Assembly (NCBI GenBank): GCA_918807975.1
Contig: OU964929.1
Location: 9,937,197-10,001,196 of the forward strand
Reading direction: 5' to 3'
DNA length: 64,000 nt
DNA from: Aplidium turbinatum
Taxonomy: Eukaryota > Chordata > Ascidiacea > Aplousobranchia > Polyclinidae
The number at the start of each line of letters is the position of its first letter. Position 1 is the first letter of the stretch. Under the pieces are notes generated by a model. The model had not been told where the DNA came from, did no database searches, and saw only the letters and a list, made by a program, of their open reading frames with translations. Positions 43,914 to 55,011 of this stretch are shown here, in pieces. The position numbers and the translations under genes were made by a program.

Positions 43914-44427
43914 TCCCTAAGTAGATAAAAACGTTGCCAATTTTATTTTTATCATTGAGTTTGGCACTACCGTACCAAAACGCTTTGATATGCTACAGAC
44001 CGAAAAGTTTTTAAGAAAATGATTACATTGAAAAGATTGATGTTTGAAAATCTATGTATTTTGCTTTTCTTCATGTGTCATGCTTGGTTTCTACCTATTC
44101 TCTCGTGCATGCTTGTTTCAACGGATATCATAGTTTTAGCAAACTTGTATGACTACCGAAAGTAGTATGTCTTGTTTGATCAATATGATAAAAAAAATGG
44201 AATCAAATGTAAATAAAACTTGATGAGAATAAAGTGAATTAAGCAACGATCAAAAATCTCACACTGCAACCATATCAATCATTCAATGGAGGGCTGCTTA
44301 AAACAATTTTTTTGTTTGTCGAAACAGAATTCGTGAAAAAAATTGAATTCGAAATAAAACGCAAACAAAAATAATTTTGCATCAAAACAAATACAGTACA
44401 GTATATTAATTTCAGCTATGAATTTAG

Positions 44428-44605
44428 CAGCACCTAGTGGATGAAATAATTTTCTGGCAACAACATTTCAACAATCGGAAACTTCACTGCTAATCTCGGT
44501 AACTGGCCCTGCATCAAAAGCCTCTGCCAGTATGCGGTGCTACCAGGAATAACGTATCAAAGCTTTGTCAGTCTGAGGATAAAGATTGAAAAACCAAAAT
44601 CAACC
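44428..44605 (+). repeat. SINE A copy
   Basis: Contains CACCTAGTGGATGAAATAAT, CGGTAACTGGCCCTGCATC and CAGTCTGAGGATAAAGATTG in the same order as 36024-36285, on the opposite strand. Confidence 0.65.
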
Positions 44606-44627
44606 GAACCAACCAAAACCAAGGTCT

Positions 44628-44830
44628 TTTAGCGACAGAGCTCATTTTATTTTATATAAGATTTATGACATCATCACATTACTACCCGACCTATCCACAC
44701 TGCATTATGTAAAGAAAGAACACAATTGGTTCTATTTTTAAAGTCTTTGATATGAGCCGACCTGGAATTGATCTCAGACCTACCTGCATTACAACCGAAA
44801 GCGAAACCCCTCGGCCACTGAGATGGTGTA
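44628..44830 (-). repeat. SINE B copy
   Basis: Aligns with 8750-8965: TCTTTTAGCGACAGAGCTCA, TGCATTATGTAAAGAAAGAA, GAATTGATCTCAGACCTACC and CGGCCACTGAGATGG. Confidence 0.65.
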
Positions 44831-46267
44831 ATAGGTAGTACAGCAATTCATGTAATTTACAAATTACATATAATTTTGCACAACGGCCACCAAGGCATTT
44901 GTAAGGAGTTACTAAGTAACAAATGAGTCTAGTTTCCATTAATGTGATTGTATTTTAAGGTAACATCAAGTTATATGCTAGGTAAGAATTAATTACAAGC
45001 GACCTAATTTGAAATAATAGGCAGTGTTAAAGGTGAGTGTATGGGAACTGCTAAGTTTTATTTCAGACAACTGTAACTGTAATTTTCTTAGGTTGTCCTT
45101 GTAAGCTACGTACTGTACAGTAGGCAACAGTAGCGGTACAAATAAGTTGTTGTTAGTGGTAGCCTATTTGCGCCAATATGATATTTATGTTGCTGAATTG
45201 CATGCCTTCATAAATCCAGTACAGTAGTTCCCACTTTTTAAATCCACTTCGAGACCTGACGATTTTGGATTAAGCGGGTTGGGCGTAATAAGCGAGGGGA
45301 AATTTTTGCTACTTTGCGTTTTTTAAGAGTTGTGTCAGTATCCAGCCGTGTTTTACATAACCCAACGATCACAGAAAATTAAGAACTGAGTTAGCAGCAT
45401 ATTAAAACGTAAAATTATCGAAAGCAAGACGAAAAATTGTTAATTGTGATACCTTTTTTACACAATTTTAAGCGAATGTAATAAAAATGTGCTCAATTCA
45501 CAACTGCTGACTTGTAGGAGACTCTTATTTTATAGCTGCTAAATACTGAATGTCTTCAAAAGAGTTCGTGAAATTCAAATAAAACAGTAAAATGAAGAAA
45601 TAGTTTAATTAATGCAAGGACGCCCTCGTGCATACTTTGTTGTTCATTATTTCTATGAGAGAATTATTTCTTAAATCTTGCATCTAGCCTACTGAAAGTT
45701 CAGTTTTCTGTCTCGGACGATATGCAACAAGTTGGTTGGCTCCCAAGATTTACGGCCTTTATCAAGCTCATGCTGGCAGGATGAATGCTCAGGAATAACA
45801 TTATCGATATTATAAAAATCCTAACTTGCCATTTTTTCATTTTTGTGACTATACAGTAGGACCTACTTGCTGAATGACGCAGGATTGTCGTTAACCTTTT
45901 TCGTGTGCGTGTGTATTTGTCGTTAACCTTTTTCGTGTTTCGTGTGCGTATAGCCTACCAGCCCTACCTCATAAATGTACAAACAACTACTGTAGATCGG
46001 TGACAACGAACAGGTATTGTCAAAAAGCGTTTAGTGGACAAAAGATAAAATTTTGAATTTCGTAAACTAAAAATTGCCTAAGCCTAAATTTTTATGTCAG
46101 GTTAAAGGTTTATTTTGCCAACAAAACAAATACACTGAACTGAATTTAGTATGTTGCTGAAAATGTAGGCTATAGTTTTTAGAGATTTCTACTTTTGACT
46201 ATAGCCTAAACTTTAAACATGTGCATTTTATCAGTTCTTTTCAAAACTGCACACTTTCTTAGATGGT

Positions 46268-46370
46268 TGGTTTTGAACCTTTATCCTCGGACTGCAAAAG
46301 TATTTGATAGGTAATCCCTTTAAGTTTCGCATATTTGTAGAGGCTTTGAACCACTGACGCGGGTCCAGTG
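46268..46370 (-). repeat. SINE A fragment (3' part)
   Basis: CTTTATCCTCGGACTGCAAA, TTGTAGAGGCTTTGAACCAC and TGACGCGGGTCCAGTGACG match the 3' half of the family. Confidence 0.6.
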
Positions 46371-46601
46371 ACGCAAAAGCGGCTAATTAGGCCACTTGCC
46401 AATGCAGCAGAAACACATTGCACCCGATTGGTTAAAAAACTTTCATAGTGCGGAAAAAATATGCTTCAAATTCTTCCATAACATTTACAACTTTTGGTTA
46501 AAAAAGTAATGTATCTTTCACATCTTTCAAACATGCCAATGAAACTAGGCTATAGCCTATAACTTTCAAATCCTAAAAAATCTTAAAAATGGATTCATCG
46601 T

Positions 46602-46790
46602 GTCGTCATCATCATCATCCATTCAACCGATTTCGACTCTCGGCCACTTCATAAGTCTTCCACCTCCACAGCTCTTGACTCCTCACAACCTCCTTCAGCT
46701 CTTCCACTCCCATCCAGGTGTCATATATGTATCGAGCCATCTCGTTTTGGTGCGCCCTTTCCTCTTCCTCCTCTGACCAAACCAAGCAAA
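46602..46790 (-). pseudogene. Degenerate 3' end of another LINE
   Basis: Minus-strand translation gives RTKTRWLDTYM and, in another frame, EELKEVVRSQELWRWKTYEV followed by AESRNRLNG and a stop. This is the familiar C-terminal pattern of RTE/CR1-like reverse transcriptase proteins (Trp-Arg-x-Trp then AESRNRL). A GATGATGAT tail follows at 46605-46616. The frame is broken at least once. The relic is too short to assign a family. Confidence 0.6.
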
Positions 46791-47394
46791 TGGAACAAGT
46801 ACGTTTAAAAAATTCAATTTATAGCTGTGTTCGGTTAATTTATATTTTCGTTTCCATATGCAGCCCGAGTGAGTTAGTTGGAGTTAATGTGTGCAATGTG
46901 CATAGTGCCCAACTTCGTAGACTTGGTAGATTTATCTGTAATATAACAAAGAAAAATTAAAGATATGCCAAAGCACAAACTACGGTAGTCTACGGTTTAT
47001 TTTAAGGTAATATGGAAGAAAAATCGCTTCGATAGCTCCATCAAAAAAACTCGCTCTGCATATAAAATAAAACGAAAAACAAGAACAAGTAGCAATGGTT
47101 CAGGTCTCGACGCGTGCGCTTGAGCAACGAGGCGCTTGAGGCACTTGAAGCACTTCATGCCCAAGTGACTCATGTCAGTTCTCATTCAATGGCACATAGT
47201 ACATGCAATATTTTGTCGGGAAAAAGATTTAACGCACAAGAGCTAGCTTGATTAATGCGACCTGTGAGGTTTCACCAATGCAAGTAGTTAAAATGTTTTA
47301 TAAGTATGGGAATGTTTGAAGATGAAGGTACAGTACTGTAGATGGTTCGTCAGCTAGTGAAATCTTTGTTCTTAATTAAAAAGAAAGAGTAAAG

Positions 47395-47645
47395 GTCCCG
47401 TACTCAGTTATTGAGCTTTGGAGAATGAGATGATAAGGTTCTCATCACTATAGGCCTTCTGTACTAACAGGAGTAGGGTGGCCAATTCCTTTCTCTCGTC
47501 CGCTTTCTCTTAAGCAACGATGCCCACCTAATTTATTACACCCAGGATAAAGGTGAGCACTGTTTATCAATAACTTGCTTAAGCCGGAGCCAAAAAATGT
47601 ATTTTTGGAAAACCAGTGCCTTATCTGCTGCGGCGCCACCCCACT
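47395..47645 (-). repeat. SINE C copy
   Basis: Shares with 3655-3885 the segments ACTAACAGGAGTAGGGTGGC, TGCCCACCTAATTTATTACA and ACTTGCTTAAGCCGGAG. The B box has decayed. Confidence 0.6.
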
Positions 47646-47943
47646 GAGACAAAAGTATCTTCTTACAAAAAAGAAAACACACTACAAAATTTGATATATG
47701 TAGAGTTGTAGAGGACTCGATTACATGTTTTGCAATATTGTTAAAATCAACTTGTCTAAACAAGTAAACATGATTAAACTTACTCGTCCATTGCAGTGAT
47801 TTTAGAAGAGTCCGCTACAGTCCCATCAGGGCCCGATTAACCATGAGGCACACGAGGCACAGGCCTCAGGCCCCCTGGTTTTGGGGGCCCCCAATTTTTT
47901 TTACATTAATACCGTAGGCGTCAATACTTTTATAGGTTTCAAG

Positions 47944-50751
47944 CAGTGCCGTGTCAAGGGGGGTCCGGATCCCAGGCCCACCATCTCAAGGGGCCCACAA
48001 ATAATAGATTTTTGTATTTCAGAAAAGTGTTTTTTGAGTTGCTAAAGTTCACTGCATGTACTTGTCCATTAAGAAGATGATTTAGGCCCTTATTATACTA
48101 AACCATCTCAAATTTGGGGCATATTATACAAATTTGGGCCCTGACTACACTGAAACATCTCTAAAAACACCATTACTATCAATTACTATCAAAAAATTAC
48201 CACCATTACTATCAAAAACACCAAAACAAAATTAAAATGCGATAAAGTTAGTAACTTGATCTGCAGAAATGTATTTAACATATAACAGGTTGGATGCAAT
48301 TAAATATATGAATTCAAAAAGGGCCCAATTGCCACAAAGCGTTTTTGGCACAACTGTTTTAATTACGGTATTTTGGTCATTTACTTTTGTGGTGAAACTT
48401 CGATAATGATTACATGCTTAAACATACTGGTAAGAAGCATCATACCTAAAAAGTTCACTCATTGAGGATTCTGTGGAGAAACTATAGAGAAGTTGAAGTG
48501 CAATTGCTGTAGTTGGGCCCATTTTAAAATCAATGAAAAAATTGATAGAGTATTTTCTATGTGTTTACCGATATGTTTGAAAAATCTGGCTGTTTTTTTT
48601 AAGTATCATTTAGAAAACATTGAAAGAAATTGGAAAGCACAAATAGTGAAATAAAAAAAATAAAAAAACTGGAGGGCCCTTTTGAATAATATTCACATAT
48701 TCAATTTCTTTTCATCAATAAAAGTGTTTTGTTTTAAAAAATTGTTAGCTGTAAGCAAAATAGCATTTCAAATAGTTTAATTATCATTTCAATTTTAACA
48801 TTTACAATACCATAATTATAAATATCCTTGACTAGTGATGTTGCGAGCAGGAGAAACCTGTCCTGTACTTTTAGCAGAAACGTTCTTCTGTATTTACTTT
48901 TTCTGAATACCGTATAAGTTATGCACATGAAATTGCTCTTATCTTCAAATACCTTATAAGCCTGGCATATCACATGTTGTACGGTACAAAACAAAAATCA
49001 TTCTTAACACAAGGGACGTACCTGTTTATTCTTGCCACTAACCTAGACTACCATACCCTAAAAACTTTAATTAACTTGAATACCTACATAAAATTATGAA
49101 AGCTTTGCCTTGGAATGAAATAATGTTGAATAAAAATAATTGAACACCTGATCCTCAAAACTCTTGACACTGCTTTTGTTTACAAATTACCGTACAATCA
49201 CAATGTTTTCACCTTGGTTGACAGAACAAGCAATGTTGCCAGATAAAACATAAAAATAGTGAAAAACAATAATGTTACCAGATGACCAAATCTGAATGGA
49301 AATTAATAATTTCTACAGCTTTGGTTTTATCCCCAGATTTTATCTGCGCGGTACCGGGCGGCAAAGCAGGGCAAAGTTAAAACAGTCAAAATTTTGTGTG
49401 GTACGATGGTATGACCGCGTCGTGACCGATAATGTTCCATGGCCAGTATTGGAGCTGGTATACAAGTCCCCTCCTAACCCCCGGGTCCACGTCTTTTAGG
49501 CGCTGACAGTTAGGCGCTGGTCTAATAGGCGCGCACAGCCGCACACTGTGGCGTCTAGATATTTAGGTGCGAAGCACTGTGGCGCCCGGTCATTTAGGTG
49601 CTATTGCTAGTCAGGTTTTTTGTAGATTGTATCAGCTTGGCAGGTAGGAGCGTAGGGCAATGCTTTTCACACAAAATATTATATTGAACAGGAAAATATA
49701 TTGTTTTGTTAATGCGTGTGCGTTGTTGGTCATGGTTTCAGTGAGTGAAGTTGCTTAAACCGGCAATGCTTTTTCACACAAAATGTTATATTCAACAGAA
49801 AAAATATATGGGTGAAGCTGCTTAAACCGAGAATGCTTTTCACACAAAATGTTATATTGAACAGAAAAATATGTCATGGTTTCCGTGAGTGAAGCTGCTT
49901 AAACCGGCAATGATTTTCATATAAAATGTTATATTGAACAGAAAAATAGCCTACGTTGTTTTGTTAATGCGTGTGCGTTGTTGGTCATGGCTTCAGTGAG
50001 TGAAGCTGCTTAAACCGGCAATGCTTCTTCACACAAAACGTTATATTAAACAGAAAAATATATGGGTGAAGCTGCTTAAACCGGTAATGCTTTTCACACA
50101 AGTTGTGTGAAAAGCATTGCCGGTTTAAGCAGCTTCACTCACGGAAGCCATTATATAATTTTCTGGCAAGCTGCCACTCTGATACAATCTACAGACTTTA
50201 CTAGCAATAGCACCTAAATGACCGGGCGCCACAGTGCTCCGCACCTAAATATCCAGACGCCACAGTGTGCGCGCCTATTAGACCAGCGCCTAACTGTCAG
50301 CGCCTAAAAGACTTGCTCCCTAACCCCCTTGGCAACTCATAGCAAAGACAGGACTCAACCAAACATATAGGGTGAAACTACTTTACCTTTGCTTTACTGT
50401 TCACACACTTCCATCCACATGTTTTGGTCAATTCCTCTTTATCATGAGTTGCCAAGGGTGGTTGGGACTTGTGTAGCCTACCAGCTCCCCAGTATTTTTT
50501 TATTTTTATTAGAAATTGTTAACACTTTTGCCTTTCATTCCGAACAAAGATGTAGCTAAGAAATGATAAACCTGCGTTTGCGGTTACTTACACTTGTGTT
50601 GTTTTCTAAACTGGTGAGAAAGTCTATTGAAATGAACCACATTTCCATGTCGATGCAGTGAAAATATACACAATATTATAGGTTTGCTTGACAATAGAGG
50701 GCCCAAAATTATTCTGGCCCCGGGACCCACAAAGGGTTTAATACAGCACTG
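47944..50751. mobile_element. hAT element 2, inserted in hAT element 1
   Basis: Starts CAGTGCCGTGTCAAGG and ends TTTAATACAGCACTG, flanked by GTTTCAAG (47936-47943) and GTGTCAAG (50752-50759), 7 of 8 matching. Near both ends lie GGCCCAC/GTGGGTCC-type sequences. No transposase was recognised in its 2.8 kb. The stretch 48200-49430 holds nothing I can identify. Confidence 0.7.
49483..50318. mobile_element. Long-terminal-inverted-repeat (Mutator/foldback-type) element
   Basis: The ends, about 150 bases each, begin GTCTTTTAGGCGCTGACAGT and include TTAGGCGCTGGTCTAATAGG and GCCCGGTCATTTAGGTGC, with near-perfect complements at 50170-50310. It is flanked by the perfect 10-base duplication CCTAACCCCC (49473-49482, 50319-50328). 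The centre (49640-50150) is a set of direct repeats with AAGCTGCTTAAACCGGCAAT and CACACAAAATGTTATATTGA, one of them inverted. It is inserted in a short palindrome whose arms are 49444-49482 plus 50329-50352, and 50434-50496. Confidence 0.75.
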
Positions 50752-51109
50752 GTGTCAAGGAACCATTAATAAACTCTGCTAGTTCAAATTCAAATGTAGC
50801 CTATATTTTGCTAGTGTTTCCTGTATGAAATTGAAATGAGCTCAATTGCCAATCTGTTAGAGAGATTTTTCATCCAATAATTTTTGTAATAAGTATAAAA
50901 GTGTTCATACTGTTAGAAAGTTGTAGGTAAATTGGCTAAATTAATATTTATGAAGTTATAGTTTTGCTTGAACTATTTTTTAGCCCATATTTCATCATTC
51001 GCAGAGACTAGCCTACATGGCATTGCTTTGAAAGCGATTGCAAACAGGGGCCCCTAAACTTAGCTATGCCTCGGGCCCCCATGAGCCTTAATCAGGCCCT
51101 GAGTCCCAT

Positions 51110-51402
51110 GCTTTCTGAACTTCGTAACCCAACTAACAATTGTTGATTTTGATGGAAAGATGCGACAATGGAAACGTTTTCGGAACTGAATCTGTACACT
51201 CAGGTATGATTTCATCGCAAAATAGGTCTCCAGGGAGAATATCTTCTGCTGATTTGTCCAAGACATTTTTGGGGCAACTATAGTTGCAAACTATCAGCCA
51301 TAGGTTTACCTATCACGTCCTGCAACAGAAAAGACATTTGTTAAAGAATGGATTTTTTCATCGAATAAAACATGGGTACGCATCTTTTTGGGTCACCCTG
51401 TA
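51110..51402 (-). pseudogene. Mariner/Tc-like element, transposase HTH end
   Basis: The minus-strand frame 51266-51110 reads SLETYFAMKSYLSVQIQFRK, then FPSKSTIVSWVTKFRKHGT, the helix-turn-helix start found in many mariner-like transposases (the DUF4817 type). The outer end, TACAGGGTGACCCAAAAAG on the minus strand with a TA at its edge, is a mariner-type terminal repeat. The gene is cut at 51109 by a hAT insertion and resumes at 47818 with VADSSKITAMDE. The remaining transposase is not present. Confidence 0.7.
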
Positions 51403-51573
51403 TTATGTTTTGCAGTCAATGACCAACTTTTACAAATGTTGTATATTATCTTATACAAATATTAAATGCTTTGTAGTCTTGTTTTCTTTTTACTTTGTGT
51501 TTCTTTGTGTTTGAAAATATTATTAATGCGCATAACCAACTGAAAGAGGTAAATACGTTAAGTGCTTTAAAAC

Positions 51574-52173
51574 CCTTTAACTGCCACGCTTTTTCGATGC
51601 ATTTTTCAGAATTTAGCTTGAGCATGGCCATGGCTTGAGCAAGGCTTTGATTTTGAACTGCTGTATTAAACATAAAAGTTGTTGCATTTTCAACAGTCTT
51701 TTACAATATGTTTACAAATTTTGTGTATTTTTTTTAAATGCCTTAAATGACTAAAATTTCTAACAAACTGCAAAAATTTTGTGTTTTTTTGACTTTTTTG
51801 TTACGTTTAGATATGTGAAAAAAAAAACCTTCAAACTGTGGTAAACGTCACCGCTAGACGTCAGGCAAGTGTCAAGCTTAACACGCAACGCTGTGAGGGC
51901 AATGTTTAAGCGTTGTGCGAAGAAAGAACCACATAAACTTCACTTTGTAGCCTACAAAAAATAAAAATTCTCTGTAAATGATTGACAATTGCAGAAAAAA
52001 TTCAAAAACAAACCTAGTAATTTTTTTCAACTTTTAAACAATACAAGTCTTCCTCTTTCTAAAAAAGTAAGACCCATACAGTTTGGCAAACAAAAACCAG
52101 TGTTATGGTGATTGCAAACAGTGTGTATTTTTTTAGGGCTTTGGTTTTTTAAAGAGCCTCTGGCAGTTAAAGG
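51574..52173. mobile_element. Inverted-repeat element ending CCTTTAACTGCCA
   Basis: CCTTTAACTGCCA at 51574-51586 is the exact complement of TGGCAGTTAAAGG at 52161-52173. The content is AT-rich and non-coding. The target duplication is unclear, so the superfamily is open; a piggyBac-like origin is possible. Confidence 0.5.
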
Positions 52174-52198
52174 ATTAGGGTTTTACTTTGGGTGTTTT

Positions 52199-52697
52199 TA
52201 ACCTGCTGAGTTACATCGTAAAGAGGCCACGACTTCTCTCGCTCGCCGCGCCCTGGACCCCGACCACCTTGCCGCACAACAACTACTTAAGAACGCAGAA
52301 GAACTTGGTTTAAGTGCAGAACACTGGACGAACCACATGCGCAACACAGAATGGCAAAAAGACACCTCCACGCTCCGTGACTTTACATTGCCGATCTCCG
52401 TCCACCGGGGATGTCTTTCGCAAGACTTGCGTGGGTCAGGCTTAACCGTCTGCGAACTGACGTCGGCCGCTTTCGTTTGGACATGCACAAGTGGGGCTTG
52501 ACTCCTCCATCAGAATGCGAGTGTGGTTCCACAAAACAGACCGCAGACCATGTCATTCATCACTGCCTAACCCACCGGCCTCCACACAGTGCACATAGAC
52601 TAAGGACCATGGACGACGAGACTGTCGAGTGGCTGATGACTTCCTGCCCTCCAATCTAGCCTGGAAAGACCTGCTCATTCGCCGACGACAAAGATAG
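52199..52697 (+). mobile_element. 5'-truncated second copy of the jockey-like LINE
   Basis: Matches the 3' part of the element in intron 7, from about its position 21975 onward. It includes the stretch reading FARLAWVRLNRLRTDVGRFR, then the Cys/His-rich end CECGSTKQTADHVIHHC and the terminal SCPPI before TAG. It lacks a block of roughly 80 bases present in the other copy and has small indels near 52390. It keeps the C-terminal zinc-binding-like segment that the longer copy lost to a stop. It starts about 25 bases after the inverted-repeat element at 51574-52173. Confidence 0.8.
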
Positions 52698-53317
52698 ATA
52701 AGTGTTTTCAACAAATCTCAACGAATTTCAAATTTTGTTTCATAATCGCAGGCTTTGTAGAGATTTTCATCATCTTTGCCCAATTTTTTGTGGAGTAAAA
52801 TCAACCCGTTACGAGGATTATTTAAAATAACCTATTGCCACGAGATACAATCTTAACGTAGGCTAACTTACATGAAAAACGTCGCACTTCACAGGAAAGA
52901 TTCACCAAATGTCGCGTGCAATCTTTGTGAACATTGGATTGTATTGTTCTTGTCCACTTAACCTACAAATTTTGAACGAAAAAGGGTAATTTTGGTGAAT
53001 GTTACTTTTTCATCTTGTAACCCTCATCATCAGCGCAATCATAGGCCTATATTATGTGACCTGCCATAGGCCTAACTATTTTCTGCAATGAAGTAGGCTA
53101 AATGTAGGTTACCATAGTTTTATATGGTCTCATGCAATTTTTTTAAACCCTTTTCGCTATGAAAATTTTCTACATGCGCAACTGCTCGAATGTGTTTCTT
53201 GGTTCGATTCTTGGTCAAGTCACATTAAAGATTAAGAGTGGTTCGATTTGTGCTTCCTCTTGTAACACGAATAAAAATAAGTCAAAATCATGACAAGTTT
53301 AAATCGGTTATAGGTAA

Positions 53318-53548
53318 ATTGTTCGTAAAACAATTGTTCGTAAACAGTTGTTCGTAAAACAATTGTTCGTAAGCAGTTGTTCGTAAAATCAAATCCCTAA
53401 AACAATTCTTCGTAAAGCATTTCTTGGTATACATCAATTCTCAATTGCATGCACAAAGAAATGCTTTATGAAGAATTGTTTTACGAAGAATTAATTTTAC
53501 GAACAATTGTTTTACGAACAACTGTTTACGAAAAAAACGTCGGACACC
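53318..53548. repeat. Palindromic element built from GTTCGTAAAACAATT units
   Basis: TTGTTCGTAAAACAATTG and close variants repeat in tandem at 53318-53415. The complementary series TTTTACGAAGAATT, TTTACGAACAATTG follows at 53465-53535, so the whole can fold into one long hairpin around about 53440. Confidence 0.6.
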
Positions 53549-55011
53549 GTTTAAATCGTAGGCCAGTAGGTAGCATATTGAAATATGAAAGGTGTTACAA
53601 CACATCAATTGTTGTGGAATAACAACAATTTGCAACGTTTACTTCGTTCTCTTGAAGTGTTCGCTTTCTGTTACAGCATAAAGTCTATCTTTTGATTGTG
53701 ATTATTTTTATCCTTTGACCGAGAAAGCTTCATCGGAAGCTTCATTCTGCAATTTTATGCATGCTTACCGAGGCTTCCAACTTTTGAGGCAGGCTCGAGA
53801 CAAAAAAATGTTTTCGCAGGTTGTCGTGAAGTGTTGCTTTCTCCACCAGGTGTTAAATGGAAAGCTGTCTTCAAAACTAATGAAGATTTTTACATTTTAT
53901 ATTACAGAGTAGGCTATAACCTGTTTGAAGGCTGCATTAATACTTTTTGGATTAGGCCTATATTTATAATGTTAAATTACAACTATGTTGAAATACACTA
54001 AAATCAATGTTAAAAAAGTTAAATAGGCCCTACACCTCTTCTTTCTCATTGTTCTTCCAGTTTTTACAGCTAGAAAAATACTACGTTGCGTTTCTTGAGA
54101 AACATATTGATCATAAATTCACTTTACTCTCATCAAGTTTTATTTACATTTGATTCAATTTTCGTTCATCATGATAATCAGCACATACTACTTTCGCCAG
54201 TCAAACAAGTTTGCTAAAACCATATGTTCTATTTGTTGAGAAAACTAAACTAGGCCTAACTCCTGTTTTGTTTAAGTAGTCATGTTGAGGTCAACAAATT
54301 GGTAGAAGTGTTGATTGCCTTGCTAGGGTTGTAGTTAACAATGAACAAAAAGACAGTAATAAAATCATAACAGAGTGCTCGGTCCATTTTACTTAATGTT
54401 TTATTGCGGTCTTGAGAACTTGTTCACTTTTTATCTTTTCCGCTTATTTATAGAGCCCTGTTTCTTGTTCAACCTCTTGAGACTTAGAAAAAGGATAAAC
54501 CATCTCCACTGGAGAACATCACAGAAGTCTTCCGAATTTTTATACATAAACAAAAAATATTTTGAGTCATGATGGGATCCGATTTGCTTATACACGCATG
54601 AGTGTTCTGCATGTCATGATAGCGTTTTTCAAGAACATTAGGCTATTTTCATTACAAAGAATGAGAGTTTTTATTTTCTCATTATAGTTTTCTCGAGTTA
54701 ATTTCAAGATTTTTCGGAGTGTTATTTTCTAGCTTTATTGATCAAGAAAATTATCTGCATTTTTTTGTTATGTTTCAAGTTTCCAAGACTTTTACTCTGT
54801 CTTACGATTCTGTTTTTGTAGCAGTTTTGCAATTCTTTCCATCTGTTACTTGGGGTAGCAGCTAAAGAGTTAGACCCTCGACACCAAAGGCTCAATAACA
54901 GAGAAAGAATTGCGTCGATAAGTTATAGAACTCTTCTAACTTTATAAACCATATACGGGACGGAAATATATGAAAACACAAAAAACTGCAGTTGGCCTTC
55001 AACGTACTAAC

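Larger units (their letters stand above)
43385..44245 (+). repeat. Repeat G, interrupted copy
   Basis: The block with TATTCTCTCGTGCATGCT, TTTTAGCAAACTTGTATGAC and ATCAAATGTAAATAAAACTT recurs at 57050-57375 (+) and, inverted, at 54110-54240. This copy is split by the element at 43512-43913. Type unknown; no coding sequence. Confidence 0.5.
47827..51101. mobile_element. hAT element 1, outer member of a nest
   Basis: The ends CAGGGCCCGATTAA and TTAATCAGGCCCTG are inverted. They are flanked by the perfect duplication AGTCCCAT (47819-47826, 51102-51109). Its own sequence amounts to about 470 bp (47827-47943 and 50752-51101); the rest is the hAT element 2 inserted in it. Its target was the mariner-like gene whose parts lie on both sides. 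Confidence 0.85.

Noticed and set aside
45220-45300. Pogo/Tigger-like end CAGTAGTTCCCAC
   Set aside because: Only one end seen; no inverted partner or TA duplication recognised.
53690-53800. Possible further SINE A fragment (TTTATCCTTTGACCGAGAAA)
   Set aside because: Similarity is patchy and could not be followed over enough length.
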